Part shown: positions 51,407 through 60,371 of the stretch, one piece after another
Position numbering within the stretch: position 1 is the first letter of the stretch
Layout of the letters: each line of letters begins with the position of its first letter
NCBI RefSeq assembly: GCF_007992835.1
Contig: NZ_BKBA01000008.1
Location: 310,001 to 374,000, forward strand
Reading direction: 5' to 3'
DNA: 64,000 nt
Origin: Knoellia locipacati
GTDB lineage: Bacteria; Actinomycetota; Actinomycetes; Actinomycetales; Dermatophilaceae
The notes under the pieces: generated by a model
The model's input: the letters and a program-made list of their open reading frames with translations, nothing else
What the model was told of the DNA's origin: nothing
Databases searched by the model: none
Made by a program: the position numbers and the translations under genes

Positions 51407-53869
51407 GTGCCATCTCTGACTCGCGACGAAGCCCGGCAGCGGGCGCAGCTCATCTCCGTCCAGCGCATGGAGGTCGACCTCGACCTCGACCGCGGCACGG
51501 AGCACTTCGGGTCCAGCACCCGGATCACGTTCTCCTGCAGCGCTCCTGGCAGCGCGACGTTCCTCGACCTGCGCGCGGTGAGCGTCGAGACCATCGAGCT
51601 CAACGGCATACCGGTCGACCCGGCCGCGGTCGTCGACGGGCGGCTGCCGCTCGCGGACCTCGGGGCCGACAACGTCGTCGAGGTCCGGTCGACGATGGCC
51701 TACTCGCGCGACGGCCAGGGGCTGCACCGCAGCACCGACCCGGCCGACGGCGAGGACTACGTCTACGGCCACCTCTTCCTCGACGCGGCCCCCACGGTCT
51801 TCGCGTGCTTCGACCAGCCGGACCTCAAGGCGTCGTATGCCGTGTCCGTCCGCGCGCCCCAGGAGTGGGTCGTCCTCGGCAACGGCCGCGCGACGCGGAC
51901 CGCGCCGGGCCAGTGGGACCTCAGCGAGACGCTGCCGCTCGCGACGTACTTCGTCACCGTCTGCGCCGGGCCCTACGTCTCGGTCCACGACGAGCACGAC
52001 GGCATCCCGCTCGGCATCCACGCCCGCCGCAGCCTCCAGCGCGAGCTCGAGGCGCACGGGCCGCAGATGTTCGAGGTGACGAAGCAGTCGTTCGACCACT
52101 ACCACCGCACCTTCGACGTCCGGTACCCGTTCGGCGACTACGACCAGGTCTTCGTGCCCGAGTTCAACGCCGGGGCGATGGAGAACCCCGGCTGCGTGAC
52201 CTTCCGCGACCAGATGCTCTTCCGCGGTGCTGCCACGCGCCAGGAGGTCATGCAGCGGAGCAACACCATCGCGCACGAGATGGCGCACATGTGGTTCGGC
52301 GACCTCGTGACGATGCGCTGGTGGGACGACCTCTGGCTCAACGAGTCGTTCGCCGAGTTCATGGCCTACACCGCCACCTCGCGGGCGACCGAGTTCACCG
52401 ACAGCTGGGTCGAGTTCGGCATCTCGCGCAAGCAGTGGGGCTACGCCGCCGAGCGGGCGCCCTCGACCCACCCGGTCGCCGGCTCGCCCGCACCGGACGC
52501 CCAGAGTGCCCTCGCGAACTTCGACGGCATCTCCTACGCCAAGGGCGCCTCCGTCCTGCGCCAGCTCGTCGCCCACATCGGCGAGGAGGCGTTCAACGCC
52601 GGTGTCACCGCCTACCTCCGCTCGCACGAGCACTCCAACGGCGAGCTCTCCGAGTTCCTCGCGACGATGGAGGAGGCGCACGGCTCCTCGCTCGCCGACT
52701 GGAGCGCGGCGTGGCTCGAGACCGCCGGTGTCGACGTCCTCGCCCTCGACCGCGACGGCACGCTGACCCGCACCACCCCGCAGGCCCACCCCGCCGACCG
52801 CTCGCACGCGCTCGACGTCGCCGGCTTCGACGACGGCGCCGAGGTCTTCCGCACCCGGCTCACCCTCGACACCGCGTCCGCCACCGTCGACGGGGTGCAG
52901 CGCGAGGCTGCCCTCCTCGTGCCCAACGCCGGCGACCTGACCTGGGCCCAGGTCGACCTCGACGCCGAGTCGCTCGCCGCCCTGCCGAGGGAGCTGCCCC
53001 GGCTCGACGACTCGATCGCCCGCTCGGTGCTGTGGGGCGCCGTTCTCACCGGTGTCTACCGCGCGAGCGTCGACCCTGCGGTCGCCCTTGACGTCTTCAC
53101 CGCTGCCTGGCCGCACGAGAGCGACGACGCCCTCATGTCGCGGGTGGCGCTCGCCTTCACCGACCGGCTCGTGCCGCAGTTCCTGCCACCGGAGGGTGTC
53201 GCAGGGGCCAGGGCACGTCTCGCCAACGCCGCCCTCACGACGTTCGAGGTCGCCGAGCCCGGCTCGGACCGTGCCCTCGTCGCGGCCCGCGTCCTCGCCG
53301 CCACGACGACGGACGAGGCGCGGCTCGAGGCCTGGGTCTCCGGCCGGTCGCTGCCGACCGAGCTCGAGCACGACTCCGACTTCCGCTGGATCGTGCTCCA
53401 GACCATGGCCCGTCTCGGCCTCGCCGACGAGCACCGCATTGCCGCGGTCGAGGCCGACGACACGACCCTTTCGGGACGCCTCGCCGGACTGGCCGCGCGA
53501 GCGGCGCGACCTGGCACGCGCGAGAAGGCATGGGCCTGGTCCGAGATCTCCGGCAACCGCGAACGCTCCAACTACGAGCTCAACGCCCTCGCGACCGGGT
53601 TCTGGTCCAGCGGCTCCCTCGAGGACCTGCGCCCGTATGCCGCGCGCTACGTCGCGGACATCCCTCGCCTCGCGGAGTGGCTCGGGGCCGACGCGCTCGA
53701 CCGGGTGGCGACGCTGGCCTTCCCCTCGCGCATCGTCGAGACCGAGACGGTGGCTCTCGTGCGGGCCGCGATGGAGCGTCCGGACGTCACGTCCGGCGTG
53801 CGCCGCTCGATGGGCGACGAGCTGAGCAAGCTCGAGGAGGCGCTGGCCTCACGCTCCCGCTGGAGCTGA
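51407..53869 (+). CDS. pepN: Aminopeptidase N
   Basis: M1 family zinc aminopeptidase, 820 aa. The GAMEN exopeptidase motif (NAGAMENPG) precedes the zinc site HEMAH (290-294) with the third ligand Glu313 in WLNESFAEF. A helical ERAP1-like C-terminal domain occupies the last 350 residues. It removes N-terminal residues from peptides in the cytoplasm. GTG start; full length for the actinobacterial type. Confidence 0.95.
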   Translation: MPSLTRDEARQRAQLISVQRMEVDLDLDRGTEHFGSSTRITFSCSAPGSATFLDLRAVSVETIELNGIPVDPAAVVDGRLPLADLGADNVVEVRSTMAYSRDGQGLHRSTDPADGEDYVYGHLFLDAAPTVFACFDQPDLKASYAVSVRAPQEWVVLGNGRATRTAPGQWDLSETLPLATYFVTVCAGPYVSVHDEHDGIPLGIHARRSLQRELEAHGPQMFEVTKQSFDHYHRTFDVRYPFGDYDQVFVPEFNAGAMENPGCVTFRDQMLFRGAATRQEVMQRSNTIAHEMAHMWFGDLVTMRWWDDLWLNESFAEFMAYTATSRATEFTDSWVEFGISRKQWGYAAERAPSTHPVAGSPAPDAQSALANFDGISYAKGASVLRQLVAHIGEEAFNAGVTAYLRSHEHSNGELSEFLATMEEAHGSSLADWSAAWLETAGVDVLALDRDGTLTRTTPQAHPADRSHALDVAGFDDGAEVFRTRLTLDTASATVDGVQREAALLVPNAGDLTWAQVDLDAESLAALPRELPRLDDSIARSVLWGAVLTGVYRASVDPAVALDVFTAAWPHESDDALMSRVALAFTDRLVPQFLPPEGVAGARARLANAALTTFEVAEPGSDRALVAARVLAATTTDEARLEAWVSGRSLPTELEHDSDFRWIVLQTMARLGLADEHRIAAVEADDTTLSGRLAGLAARAARPGTREKAWAWSEISGNRERSNYELNALATGFWSSGSLEDLRPYAARYVADIPRLAEWLGADALDRVATLAFPSRIVETETVALVRAAMERPDVTSGVRRSMGDELSKLEEALASRSRWS

Positions 53870-53922
53870 GACCGGCGCCCCCTCGCCCCCTCCCGGGGTC
53901 GCCTGGTCGGAGGTGGCTCCGA

Positions 53923-54813
53923 TCAGAGGGCGACCCTGGCCGAGATCTGGTCGGCGTAGGCCCGCTCGCCCGCAGCGTTCGGGTGGACCGGGACGTAGTT
54001 GAGCGACCCGGCGAGCGGCTCGACCCAGCGCACCCACGGCAGCTGGCACGCGTCGCGACCGGCGGACGGCGCCCACATGTCGACGAAGGTCGCACCGTTG
54101 TCGGCGGCCGCCTGCTTGAGCGCGGCGTTGAGGGTCTGCTCGATGCCGTTGACGTAGGGCACGTCACCGGTCGCGATCGGCATCTTCGCGAAGCAGCCGG
54201 TGGTGGGCGGGAGGATCTGCGGGTAGCCCGGGACGACGATCCGCGCCTGGGGTGCGCGCGCCTTCGCGGCGGCGATGGCGGCACGGACGGCGGGATAGGT
54301 CTTGGTGCGGATCGTGTCGGCGTAGGACGAGCCGTAGGTGTCCTTGCAGGGGCTGCCCTGGCCCGCGGTGCCGAGCCCGGCCGTCGCGCACTGCCGGATG
54401 ATGCTCGTGAAGACGCTGGAGTCGTTGCCGCCGATCCCGATGGTGACGAGGCGGGCCGCGGGGGTGACGGCGTCGAGCTGCGGGGTGACGCCGGTGAACT
54501 GGGACGTCGTGAAGTCGCTGGTGTCGGCGCCGCCGCAGGTGACGTCGGTGAGCGCGCGGCCGCTGCGCTGGGCGAGGAGCTTGGGGTAGTTGAGCGCCGA
54601 CTGGGTGCACTGCGGGTTCGCCGTGGGGCTCAGCGGGAGGACGCCGGAGCCGGCGGAGAAGCTGTCACCGAGGGCGACGTAGGGGCCGGCGGGGACACGG
54701 GGACCGGTGGTTGCTCCCGTGGCGGCCAGGGCCGGGCTCGCGAGCCCGAGGGCGAGGGTCGCGCCGGCGGCGCTGGTGAGGGCGGCGAGGGCGAGGGCGG
54801 GGCGGCGGCGCAT
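53923..54813 (-). CDS. Secreted SGNH/GDSL hydrolase
   Basis: 296 aa. Signal peptide to ASPALA (about residue 30); GDSFSAGSG with the Ser nucleophile, CGGADTSDF, IGGNDSSVF and a final VPVHPNAAGERAYADQI with the catalytic His. Six cysteines could form disulfides, as in Streptomyces SGNH lipases. It differs from the hydrolase at 38604, which lacks this pattern. ATG start. Confidence 0.88.
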   Translation of the reverse strand: MRRRPALALAALTSAAGATLALGLASPALAATGATTGPRVPAGPYVALGDSFSAGSGVLPLSPTANPQCTQSALNYPKLLAQRSGRALTDVTCGGADTSDFTTSQFTGVTPQLDAVTPAARLVTIGIGGNDSSVFTSIIRQCATAGLGTAGQGSPCKDTYGSSYADTIRTKTYPAVRAAIAAAKARAPQARIVVPGYPQILPPTTGCFAKMPIATGDVPYVNGIEQTLNAALKQAAADNGATFVDMWAPSAGRDACQLPWVRWVEPLAGSLNYVPVHPNAAGERAYADQISARVAL

Positions 54814-54942
54814 GTGAACTCCGTTGTTCGGCGGCGTTGGTTACCTCCACGTAACCAGAAATCGCGCCGCCGTGACGCGCCAGGGTGGCGCCGATCACGT
54901 CCCGGCCCCACGGCATACGCACGCACGTCCGGAGGCAAACGC

Positions 54943-54997
54943 GAGGGTCCGGAGGGGAACGTTCCCTCCGGACCCTCAAGCTCCCCGCACGGGGAGC
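54943..54997. terminator. Two hairpins downstream of yajQ
   Basis: A long hairpin at 54943-54977 (14-bp stem, GAGGGTCCGGAGGG with CCTCCGGACCCTC) is followed by GCTCCCC-GCAC-GGGGAGC (54980-54997). Both lie downstream of yajQ, which reads on the minus strand, and upstream of the SGNH hydrolase, so they are probably the yajQ terminator. Confidence 0.55.
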
Positions 54998-55015
54998 ACA
55001 AGCTGAGGCGCTCGC

Positions 55016-55510
55016 TCAGCGGTAGTTCGTGTACTGCAGCGCCACGTCGAGGTCGGCGCCGCTGAGCATCCGCTGCACGGCCTGCAGGTCGTCGCGCGAC
55101 TTGCTCGACACGCGCAGCTCGTCACCCTGGATCTGCGACTTCACGCCCTTGGGGCCCTCGTCGCGGATGAGCTTGTTGATCTTCTTGGCGTTCTCGGTCG
55201 AAATGCCCTGCTTGAGCGGCACGTCAAGCTTGTACTCCTTGCCCGACAGGCGCGGCCCACCCTCGGGCATGTCGAGGTGCTTGAGCGAGACCTTGCGCTT
55301 GACGAGCCAGGTCTGGACGACGTCGAGGACGGCGAGGCAGCGCTCCTCGGAGTTGGCCTGCATGGAGATCGACTCACCGGACAGCTCGACCTTGGCGCCG
55401 ACGTTCTTGAAGTCGTAGCGGTTCGCGACCTCCTTGGCCGCAGCGTTGACCGCGTTGGCGATCTCCTGCTTGTCGTAGTTGCTCACGATGTCCATGGAGC
55501 TGTCCGCCAC
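55016..55510 (-). CDS. yajQ: YajQ family nucleotide-binding protein
   Basis: 164 aa, family UPF0234/YajQ (E. coli 163 aa), some members of which bind cyclic di-GMP. SMDIVSNYDKQEIANAVNAAAKEVANRYDFKNV is the typical start, and the end DLDVALQYTNYR is the family signature. GTG 55510 is chosen with GGAGGA just upstream. It neighbours htpX in Mycobacterium too, as I recall. Confidence 0.92.
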   Translation of the reverse strand: MADSSMDIVSNYDKQEIANAVNAAAKEVANRYDFKNVGAKVELSGESISMQANSEERCLAVLDVVQTWLVKRKVSLKHLDMPEGGPRLSGKEYKLDVPLKQGISTENAKKINKLIRDEGPKGVKSQIQGDELRVSSKSRDDLQAVQRMLSGADLDVALQYTNYR

Positions 55511-55596
55511 GGGTCCTCCTCGTTCGGGTGCCCCGGGGGCGTGCGGGGGCACGGTTTCGTTGTTGCGTGGTTGGCTTGCTATCCTTCCACGCGCAC

Positions 55597-55680
55597 GGCG
55601 GGTTGCCCGAGCGGCCAATGGGAGTGGACTGTAAATCCATCGCGAAAGCTTCGAAGGTTCGAATCCTTCACCCGCCACCA
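55597..55680 (+). tRNA. tRNA-Tyr (GTA)
   Basis: 84-base class II tRNA with an extended variable arm. Acceptor arms GGCGGGT (55597) and ACCCGCC (55670-55676) pair, the anticodon GTA is at 55631-55633, GGTTCGAATCC is the T arm, and CCA is encoded. The organism uses TAC for nearly all tyrosine codons. Confidence 0.95.
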
Positions 55681-55687
55681 GTGCTTG

Positions 55688-55722
55688 GAAGGCCCCTGAC
55701 CGGTATGCCGGTCGGGGGCCTT
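55688..55722 (+). terminator. Terminator of tRNA-Tyr
   Basis: A strong hairpin with about 16-bp arms, running GAAGGCCCC...GGGGGCCTTC, immediately downstream of the tRNA. Its loop contains the recurrent octamer GTATGCCG (55703-55710). It also lies just past the end of the convergent glycosidase gene. Confidence 0.75.
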
Positions 55723-55732
55723 CGTCATCCCC

Positions 55733-57646
55733 TCACCGTGCGCTCTGCGTGGGGGAGCCGGTGGCGGAGTGTGCGGGGCCGCGGTCCAGCGTGAGGGCGG
55801 TGTTGATGAGGCCCACGTGGCTGAACGCCTGTGGGGTGTTGCCGAGGTGGCGCCGGGCCACCGGGTCCCACTCCTCGCTGAGCAGGCCGACGTCGTTGCG
55901 GACCTCGAGCAGGCGCTCGAACAGCTCGCGGGCCTCGTCCGTGCGGCCGGTCAGGGCGAGCGCGTCGGCGAGCCAGAAGCTGCACGCGAGGAACGCGCCC
56001 TCGTCCCCGGGGAGGCCGTCGACCGTGCCGTGCTCCCCGGTCGGGTCCGCGTCGGTGCGGTAGCGCAGCACGAACCCGTCTTGGCAGAGCTCTCGGCGCA
56101 CGGCGTCGACGGTGCCGACCACCCTGGGGTCCTCGGGTGGGAGGAACCCGACGCGGGGGATGAGCAGGAGTGCGGCGTCGAGACCGCGGGATCCGTAGTA
56201 CTGGGTGAACGTGTTCCGCTCCGCGTCGAAGCCGCGCTCGCAGACCTCGTCGTGGATGGCGTCGCGGGTGGCCCGCCACCGGTCCAGCGGGGCGCTCAGC
56301 CCGGAGCGTTCGGCGGTACTGATCATCCGGTCGAGCCCGACCCAGGCCATGACCTTGGAGTGCACGAAGTGCTGGCGTGGGCCGCGCACCTCCCACAGCG
56401 AGCTGTCCTTCTCGCGCCATACGCTCTCGAGGTGGTCGGTGAGCAGGCACTGCAGGGTCCAGGCGTCGTCGTCACCGGCGAGGCCGGCCTCGCGTGCGCT
56501 GTGCAGTCCGTCGAGGAGCTCGCCGTAGACGTCGAGCTGGAACTGTCCGGCCGCCTCGTTGCCCACGCGCACGGGCCGCGACCCCTCGTAACCCGGGAGC
56601 CACTCCAGCTCGGTCTCCGCGAGACGGCGACGGCCGGTGAGCGAGTACATGATCTGCAGGTCCTTGGGGTCGCCCGCGACCGCCCGCAGCAGCCAGTCGC
56701 GCCACGCCTTCGCCTCGTCGGTGTAGCCACCGCCGGTGAGGGCCTGGAGCGTGAACGCGGCGTCGCGCAGCCAGCAGTAGCGGTAGTCCCAGTTGCGGGG
56801 GCCGCCGACCTGCTCGGGCAGCGACGTGGTGGCGGCCGCGGCGATGCCACCGCTCGGTGCGTAGGTGAGGGACTTGAGGACCAGCAGGGAGCGACGCACC
56901 GCCGCGCCGTAGCGGCCGTCGTAGGTGCAGTGCCCGACCCACTCGCTCCAGTAGCGGTCGGTGTCCGCGAGGGCCCGCTCGGGGTCGTAGCGGCGCGGCT
57001 CCGGCTCGTACGACGGCGCCCAGGTGAGCACGAAGGGGATCCGGTCGCCGGCGCCGACCGAGATCTCGGCCCGGCTGCGCAGGTTCTCGCCGCGCAGCGC
57101 CACCGGGGTGTCGAGCCACAGGGAGTCCGGGCCGGCCACCGCGACCCAGCGTCCACCCGAGTGGCGCACCCACGGCACGACCCGTCCGTAGTCGAAGCGA
57201 ACGACGAGCTCGACGCCCATCTCGACCCGGCCGCTCACGCCCTCGACGATCCGCACGATGTCGGGCTGGGTCTGGCGCACCGGCATGAAGTCGATGACCC
57301 GGACCGTGCCCTCGTCGGTCTCCCACAACGTCTCGAGGACCATCGTGTCGTCGCGGTAGGCCCGGTGGGTGCAGACGCCGCCCGCGAGCGGGGCGATCCG
57401 CCAGCGTCCGGCCTCGGGCCCGCCGAGCAGGGCGGCGAACGACGCGGAGGAGTCGAAGCGGGGCAGGCACAGCCAGTCCATCGACCCGTCGCGGCCGATG
57501 AGCGCGGCAGTCTGGAGGTCCGACACCACGGCGTAGTCCTCGATCCGGGACGGTGGTGCACCGGGCCAGAGGTCGGTGGGCTCGTCCGCGCCGCTCTCCG
57601 CCTCGCGCGTCCCGCGGGCCTCGCGCCCCTTGCGCGTCTCGCGCAT
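55733..57646 (-). CDS. Glycoside hydrolase family 15 protein (trehalase/glucoamylase-like)
   Basis: 637 aa. An N-terminal beta-domain is followed by a six-hairpin helical toroid with GGPRNWDYRYCWLRDAAFTLQAL and WLPGYEGSRPVRVGNEAAGQFQLDVYGE, which contain the active-site acids of GH15. Mycobacterial relatives hydrolyse trehalose. ATG 57646 is chosen because AGAGG lies five bases upstream; a longer frame exists upstream. The enzyme lacks an obvious signal peptide, so it is cytoplasmic. Confidence 0.88.
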   Translation of the reverse strand: MRETRKGREARGTREAESGADEPTDLWPGAPPSRIEDYAVVSDLQTAALIGRDGSMDWLCLPRFDSSASFAALLGGPEAGRWRIAPLAGGVCTHRAYRDDTMVLETLWETDEGTVRVIDFMPVRQTQPDIVRIVEGVSGRVEMGVELVVRFDYGRVVPWVRHSGGRWVAVAGPDSLWLDTPVALRGENLRSRAEISVGAGDRIPFVLTWAPSYEPEPRRYDPERALADTDRYWSEWVGHCTYDGRYGAAVRRSLLVLKSLTYAPSGGIAAAATTSLPEQVGGPRNWDYRYCWLRDAAFTLQALTGGGYTDEAKAWRDWLLRAVAGDPKDLQIMYSLTGRRRLAETELEWLPGYEGSRPVRVGNEAAGQFQLDVYGELLDGLHSAREAGLAGDDDAWTLQCLLTDHLESVWREKDSSLWEVRGPRQHFVHSKVMAWVGLDRMISTAERSGLSAPLDRWRATRDAIHDEVCERGFDAERNTFTQYYGSRGLDAALLLIPRVGFLPPEDPRVVGTVDAVRRELCQDGFVLRYRTDADPTGEHGTVDGLPGDEGAFLACSFWLADALALTGRTDEARELFERLLEVRNDVGLLSEEWDPVARRHLGNTPQAFSHVGLINTALTLDRGPAHSATGSPTQSAR

Positions 57647-57774
57647 CTCGACCTCTCGCTCGTCGCCGTCCGGTCCCTGCAACCTACCCAGCGCACACCC
57701 GGGGTGAGGCCCAACGACGTCGACGGCCACGATCCGGGGTAGAACTGCTGTCGACCCGTGAGAGGACGTGGCAC

Positions 57775-58524
57775 ATGCCCGTGTGGGCTCAGGCTGGACT
57801 GTGGGGGCTGCTCGCGGGCGGTGCGCTCGTCGTCGGCGCCGCCGTGGCGTGGTTCGTGCGCGTCCCGCAGCGGGTCGTCGCGACGATCATGGCGTTCGGC
57901 GCCGGCGTCCTCATCTCGGCGCTCTCGTTCGACCTCGTCGACGAGGCCCAGCGGACCGGCGGGCTCGTGCCGACCGCCCTGGGCTTCCTCGGGGGCGCGG
58001 TCATCTATGTCGCCGCCAACGTCCTCCTCTCCAAGCGCGGGGCCCGGCACCGCAAGCGCTCGCACGAGATCCAGGGCTCCGAGGACGAGACGCCCGGCAG
58101 CGGCGCGGCGATCGCCATCGGCGCCCTGCTCGACGGCATCCCGGAGTCGATCGTCCTCGGGCTGACCCTGCTCACCGGCGAGGGTGTGGGCATCGCGGTG
58201 TTCATCGCGATCTTCCTGTCGAACCTGCCCGAGGGTCTCTCGAGCGCTGCCGGCATGAAGGCCTCGCACCGCAGCGCGCGCTACGTCTTCGGCGTCTGGG
58301 GCGCCATCGCCGTGGCCAGCGGTCTGGCGGGGCTCCTCGGCGTCCTGCTGCTCGAGGGCGCGTCCCCCGAGACCGTCGCCGCCATCACGGCGCTCGCGGC
58401 CGGTGCGATCCTCGCGATGGTCGCCGACACGATGATCCCCGAGGCCTTCGAGAAGACCCACCTGTATGCCGGTCTCGCCGCGACGGTCGGCTTCCTCACC
58501 GCGTTCGTCATCGGCCACGCCTAG
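57775..58524 (+). CDS. ZIP family metal transporter
   Basis: 249 aa with eight predicted helices. The family metal motif is visible in helices 4-5: GALLDGIPESIVLG and FIAIFLSNLPEGLSSA (normally H/N-x-x-P-E). The variable loop contains HRKRSHE, a typical His-rich metal loop between helices 3 and 4. Likely zinc or another divalent cation. ATG with GAGAGGA upstream; divergent from the GH15 gene. Confidence 0.88.
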   Translation: MPVWAQAGLWGLLAGGALVVGAAVAWFVRVPQRVVATIMAFGAGVLISALSFDLVDEAQRTGGLVPTALGFLGGAVIYVAANVLLSKRGARHRKRSHEIQGSEDETPGSGAAIAIGALLDGIPESIVLGLTLLTGEGVGIAVFIAIFLSNLPEGLSSAAGMKASHRSARYVFGVWGAIAVASGLAGLLGVLLLEGASPETVAAITALAAGAILAMVADTMIPEAFEKTHLYAGLAATVGFLTAFVIGHA

Positions 58525-58533
58525 GCGCCACCG

Positions 58534-59667
58534 TCAGGGCGTGAGGATCTGCCGGACCTCGGTCCCCGCGTGCAGCCGGTCCAGCGCCGCGTTGACGTCG
58601 TCGAGGGGCACCGAGCGTGAGGTGACGAGGGCATCGGCAGGCAGGACCCCGGCGGCATACAGGGCGAACAGGCGCGGCAGGTCGCGGCGCGGGACCGACG
58701 AGCCCATGTAGGAGCCGAGGATCGACTTCTCCTCGCCGACGAGCGACGCGATGGGGACCGAGATCTGGTGCCGCGGGTGGGGGAGCCCCGCGACGACGAT
58801 GCGTCCGCCGCTGCGCGTCGCGGCGTATGCCGTCGCGAGCGCGCCCGGGTGCCCGGCCGCCTCGATCGCGACGGTCACGCCACCCCGGGTCAGCTCGCGA
58901 AGGTGCTCGACGGCGTCGTCGCCGGCGAGGACGCCGTGCGTCGCGCCGACCGCCGTGGCGGCGTCGAGCTTGGCCGGCACGGTGTCGACGGCGATGACGG
59001 GGTGGGCCCCGGCGAGGGCGGCCGCCATGACGGCGGAGATCCCGACGCCACCGAGCCCGATGACGGCGACGGCCTCGCCCGGGCGCACGACCGCGGTGTT
59101 GAGGACCGCGCCGGCCCCGGTGAGGACGGCGCACCCGAAGACCGCCGCCACGTCGAGCGGCACCTCGTCGGGGACGGGCACGAGCGAGCGCGGGGAGACG
59201 ACGGTGAGCTCCGTGAACGCCGAGACGCCGAGGTGGTGGTGGAGCTCGGCGCCGGACGCGTCGCGGAACGGGCGTCGGCCGGTGACGAGCCGTGCCTCGC
59301 GGTTGGCGGCCTGGGCGTCGGCGCACCGCACCGGGTGGCCACCGGCGCAGTCGGCGCAGTGGCCGCAGGAGGGTACGTAGGAGCAGACGACCCGGTCGCC
59401 GGGCGCGACGTCGGTGACGCCGGCACCGACCTCCTCGACGACACCGGCCGCCTCGTGCCCGAGCACCATCGGCAGCGGGCGGGGACGGTCGCCGTTGACG
59501 ACCGACAGGTCGGAGTGGCACAGGCCCGCGGCGGTGATCCGCACGAGCACCTCGCCGGGACCGGGCGGCTGGAGCGTGACCTCCTCGACGCTGAGCGGGG
59601 CCGACCGGGCGAACGGCTGGTCGTCGGTGGACCGGCGCAGCACGGCCGCCCTCGTCGTGATCGTCAT
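58534..59667 (-). CDS. Zinc-dependent alcohol dehydrogenase
   Basis: 377 aa medium-chain dehydrogenase/reductase. CHSDLSV and GHEAAGVVEEVG carry catalytic zinc ligands; CGHCADCAGGHPVRC holds the structural zinc; GLGGVGISAV is the NAD-binding Rossmann motif. FGCAVLTGAGAVLN is typical of class III-like/ arylalcohol dehydrogenases. GGAAGG precedes ATG 59667. Substrate not assignable. Confidence 0.9.
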   Translation of the reverse strand: MTITTRAAVLRRSTDDQPFARSAPLSVEEVTLQPPGPGEVLVRITAAGLCHSDLSVVNGDRPRPLPMVLGHEAAGVVEEVGAGVTDVAPGDRVVCSYVPSCGHCADCAGGHPVRCADAQAANREARLVTGRRPFRDASGAELHHHLGVSAFTELTVVSPRSLVPVPDEVPLDVAAVFGCAVLTGAGAVLNTAVVRPGEAVAVIGLGGVGISAVMAAALAGAHPVIAVDTVPAKLDAATAVGATHGVLAGDDAVEHLRELTRGGVTVAIEAAGHPGALATAYAATRSGGRIVVAGLPHPRHQISVPIASLVGEEKSILGSYMGSSVPRRDLPRLFALYAAGVLPADALVTSRSVPLDDVNAALDRLHAGTEVRQILTP

Positions 59668-59712
59668 CGCTGCCTTCCGCCGGTACGGGCTGGGTCGGAC
59701 CCCATTGTCCCC

Positions 59713-59731
59713 ACAGAACCTTCTGCAGAAC
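59713..59731. promoter_or_regulatory. Palindromic site between divergent genes
   Basis: TTCTGCAGAA, a perfect 10-bp palindrome, is flanked by CAGAACC on the left and CC on the right, giving a partial repeat. It lies between the alcohol dehydrogenase and the MocA-like gene and could bind a regulator of either. Confidence 0.3.
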
Positions 59732-59769
59732 CCCTTCGCACCGTCCGCGCCGGATGGCACAGTGTGCGG

Positions 59770-60360
59770 ATGGCTGACGGAGGGGTCGCCGGGCTCGTGC
59801 TCGCGGCAGGCGCGGGACGGCGCATGGGGGGACCCAAGGCGCTGCTGCGCCTCACGCCGTCGGGCCCGTCGCTCGTCGAGACCGCGGTGACCCGCCTGCA
59901 CGACGCAGGGGTGGGCGACGTCCACGTCGTCGTCGGCTCGGCGGCCGAACAGGTGACCCAGCGGGTCGAGCGGGCCGGCGGCATCGTCGTCGCGGCGACC
60001 GACTGGGCCGAAGGCATGGGCGCCTCGCTGCGCCGGGGTCTCGAGGCACTGACCGACACCGGTGCGGACGCTGCGCTGCTCATGCTCGTGGACCTGCCCG
60101 ACGTGGTCGCCGAGGTCCACGCCCGGCTCCTCGAGGCGGCCGACGACGAGGGTGAGCTCACGGCGGCACTGGTGCGGGCGGCATACGACGGTCTGCCCGG
60201 ACACCCCGTCCTCCTCGGCCGCGCGCACTGGGCCGCGGTGCGCGAGAGCGCGGTCGGCGACTCGGGCGCTCGCGACTACTTCAGGGCCCAGCGGCCGAGG
60301 CTCGTCGAGTGCTCGGACCTCGCGACCGGGCGGGACATCGACAGGCCCGCTGACGTCTGA
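59770..60360 (+). CDS. MocA-like nucleotidyltransferase
   Basis: 196 aa. LAAGAGRRMGGPKALL is the NTP-transferase signature of the MobA/MocA group, and LLMLVDLPDV contains the metal-binding Asp. Such enzymes attach a nucleotide to the molybdenum cofactor for xanthine dehydrogenase/CO dehydrogenase-type enzymes. It is next to CoxD-, CoxE- and XdhC-like genes, supporting this role. Confidence 0.85.
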   Translation: MADGGVAGLVLAAGAGRRMGGPKALLRLTPSGPSLVETAVTRLHDAGVGDVHVVVGSAAEQVTQRVERAGGIVVAATDWAEGMGASLRRGLEALTDTGADAALLMLVDLPDVVAEVHARLLEAADDEGELTAALVRAAYDGLPGHPVLLGRAHWAAVRESAVGDSGARDYFRAQRPRLVECSDLATGRDIDRPADV

Positions 60361-60371
60361 TCGGGCGGCGT

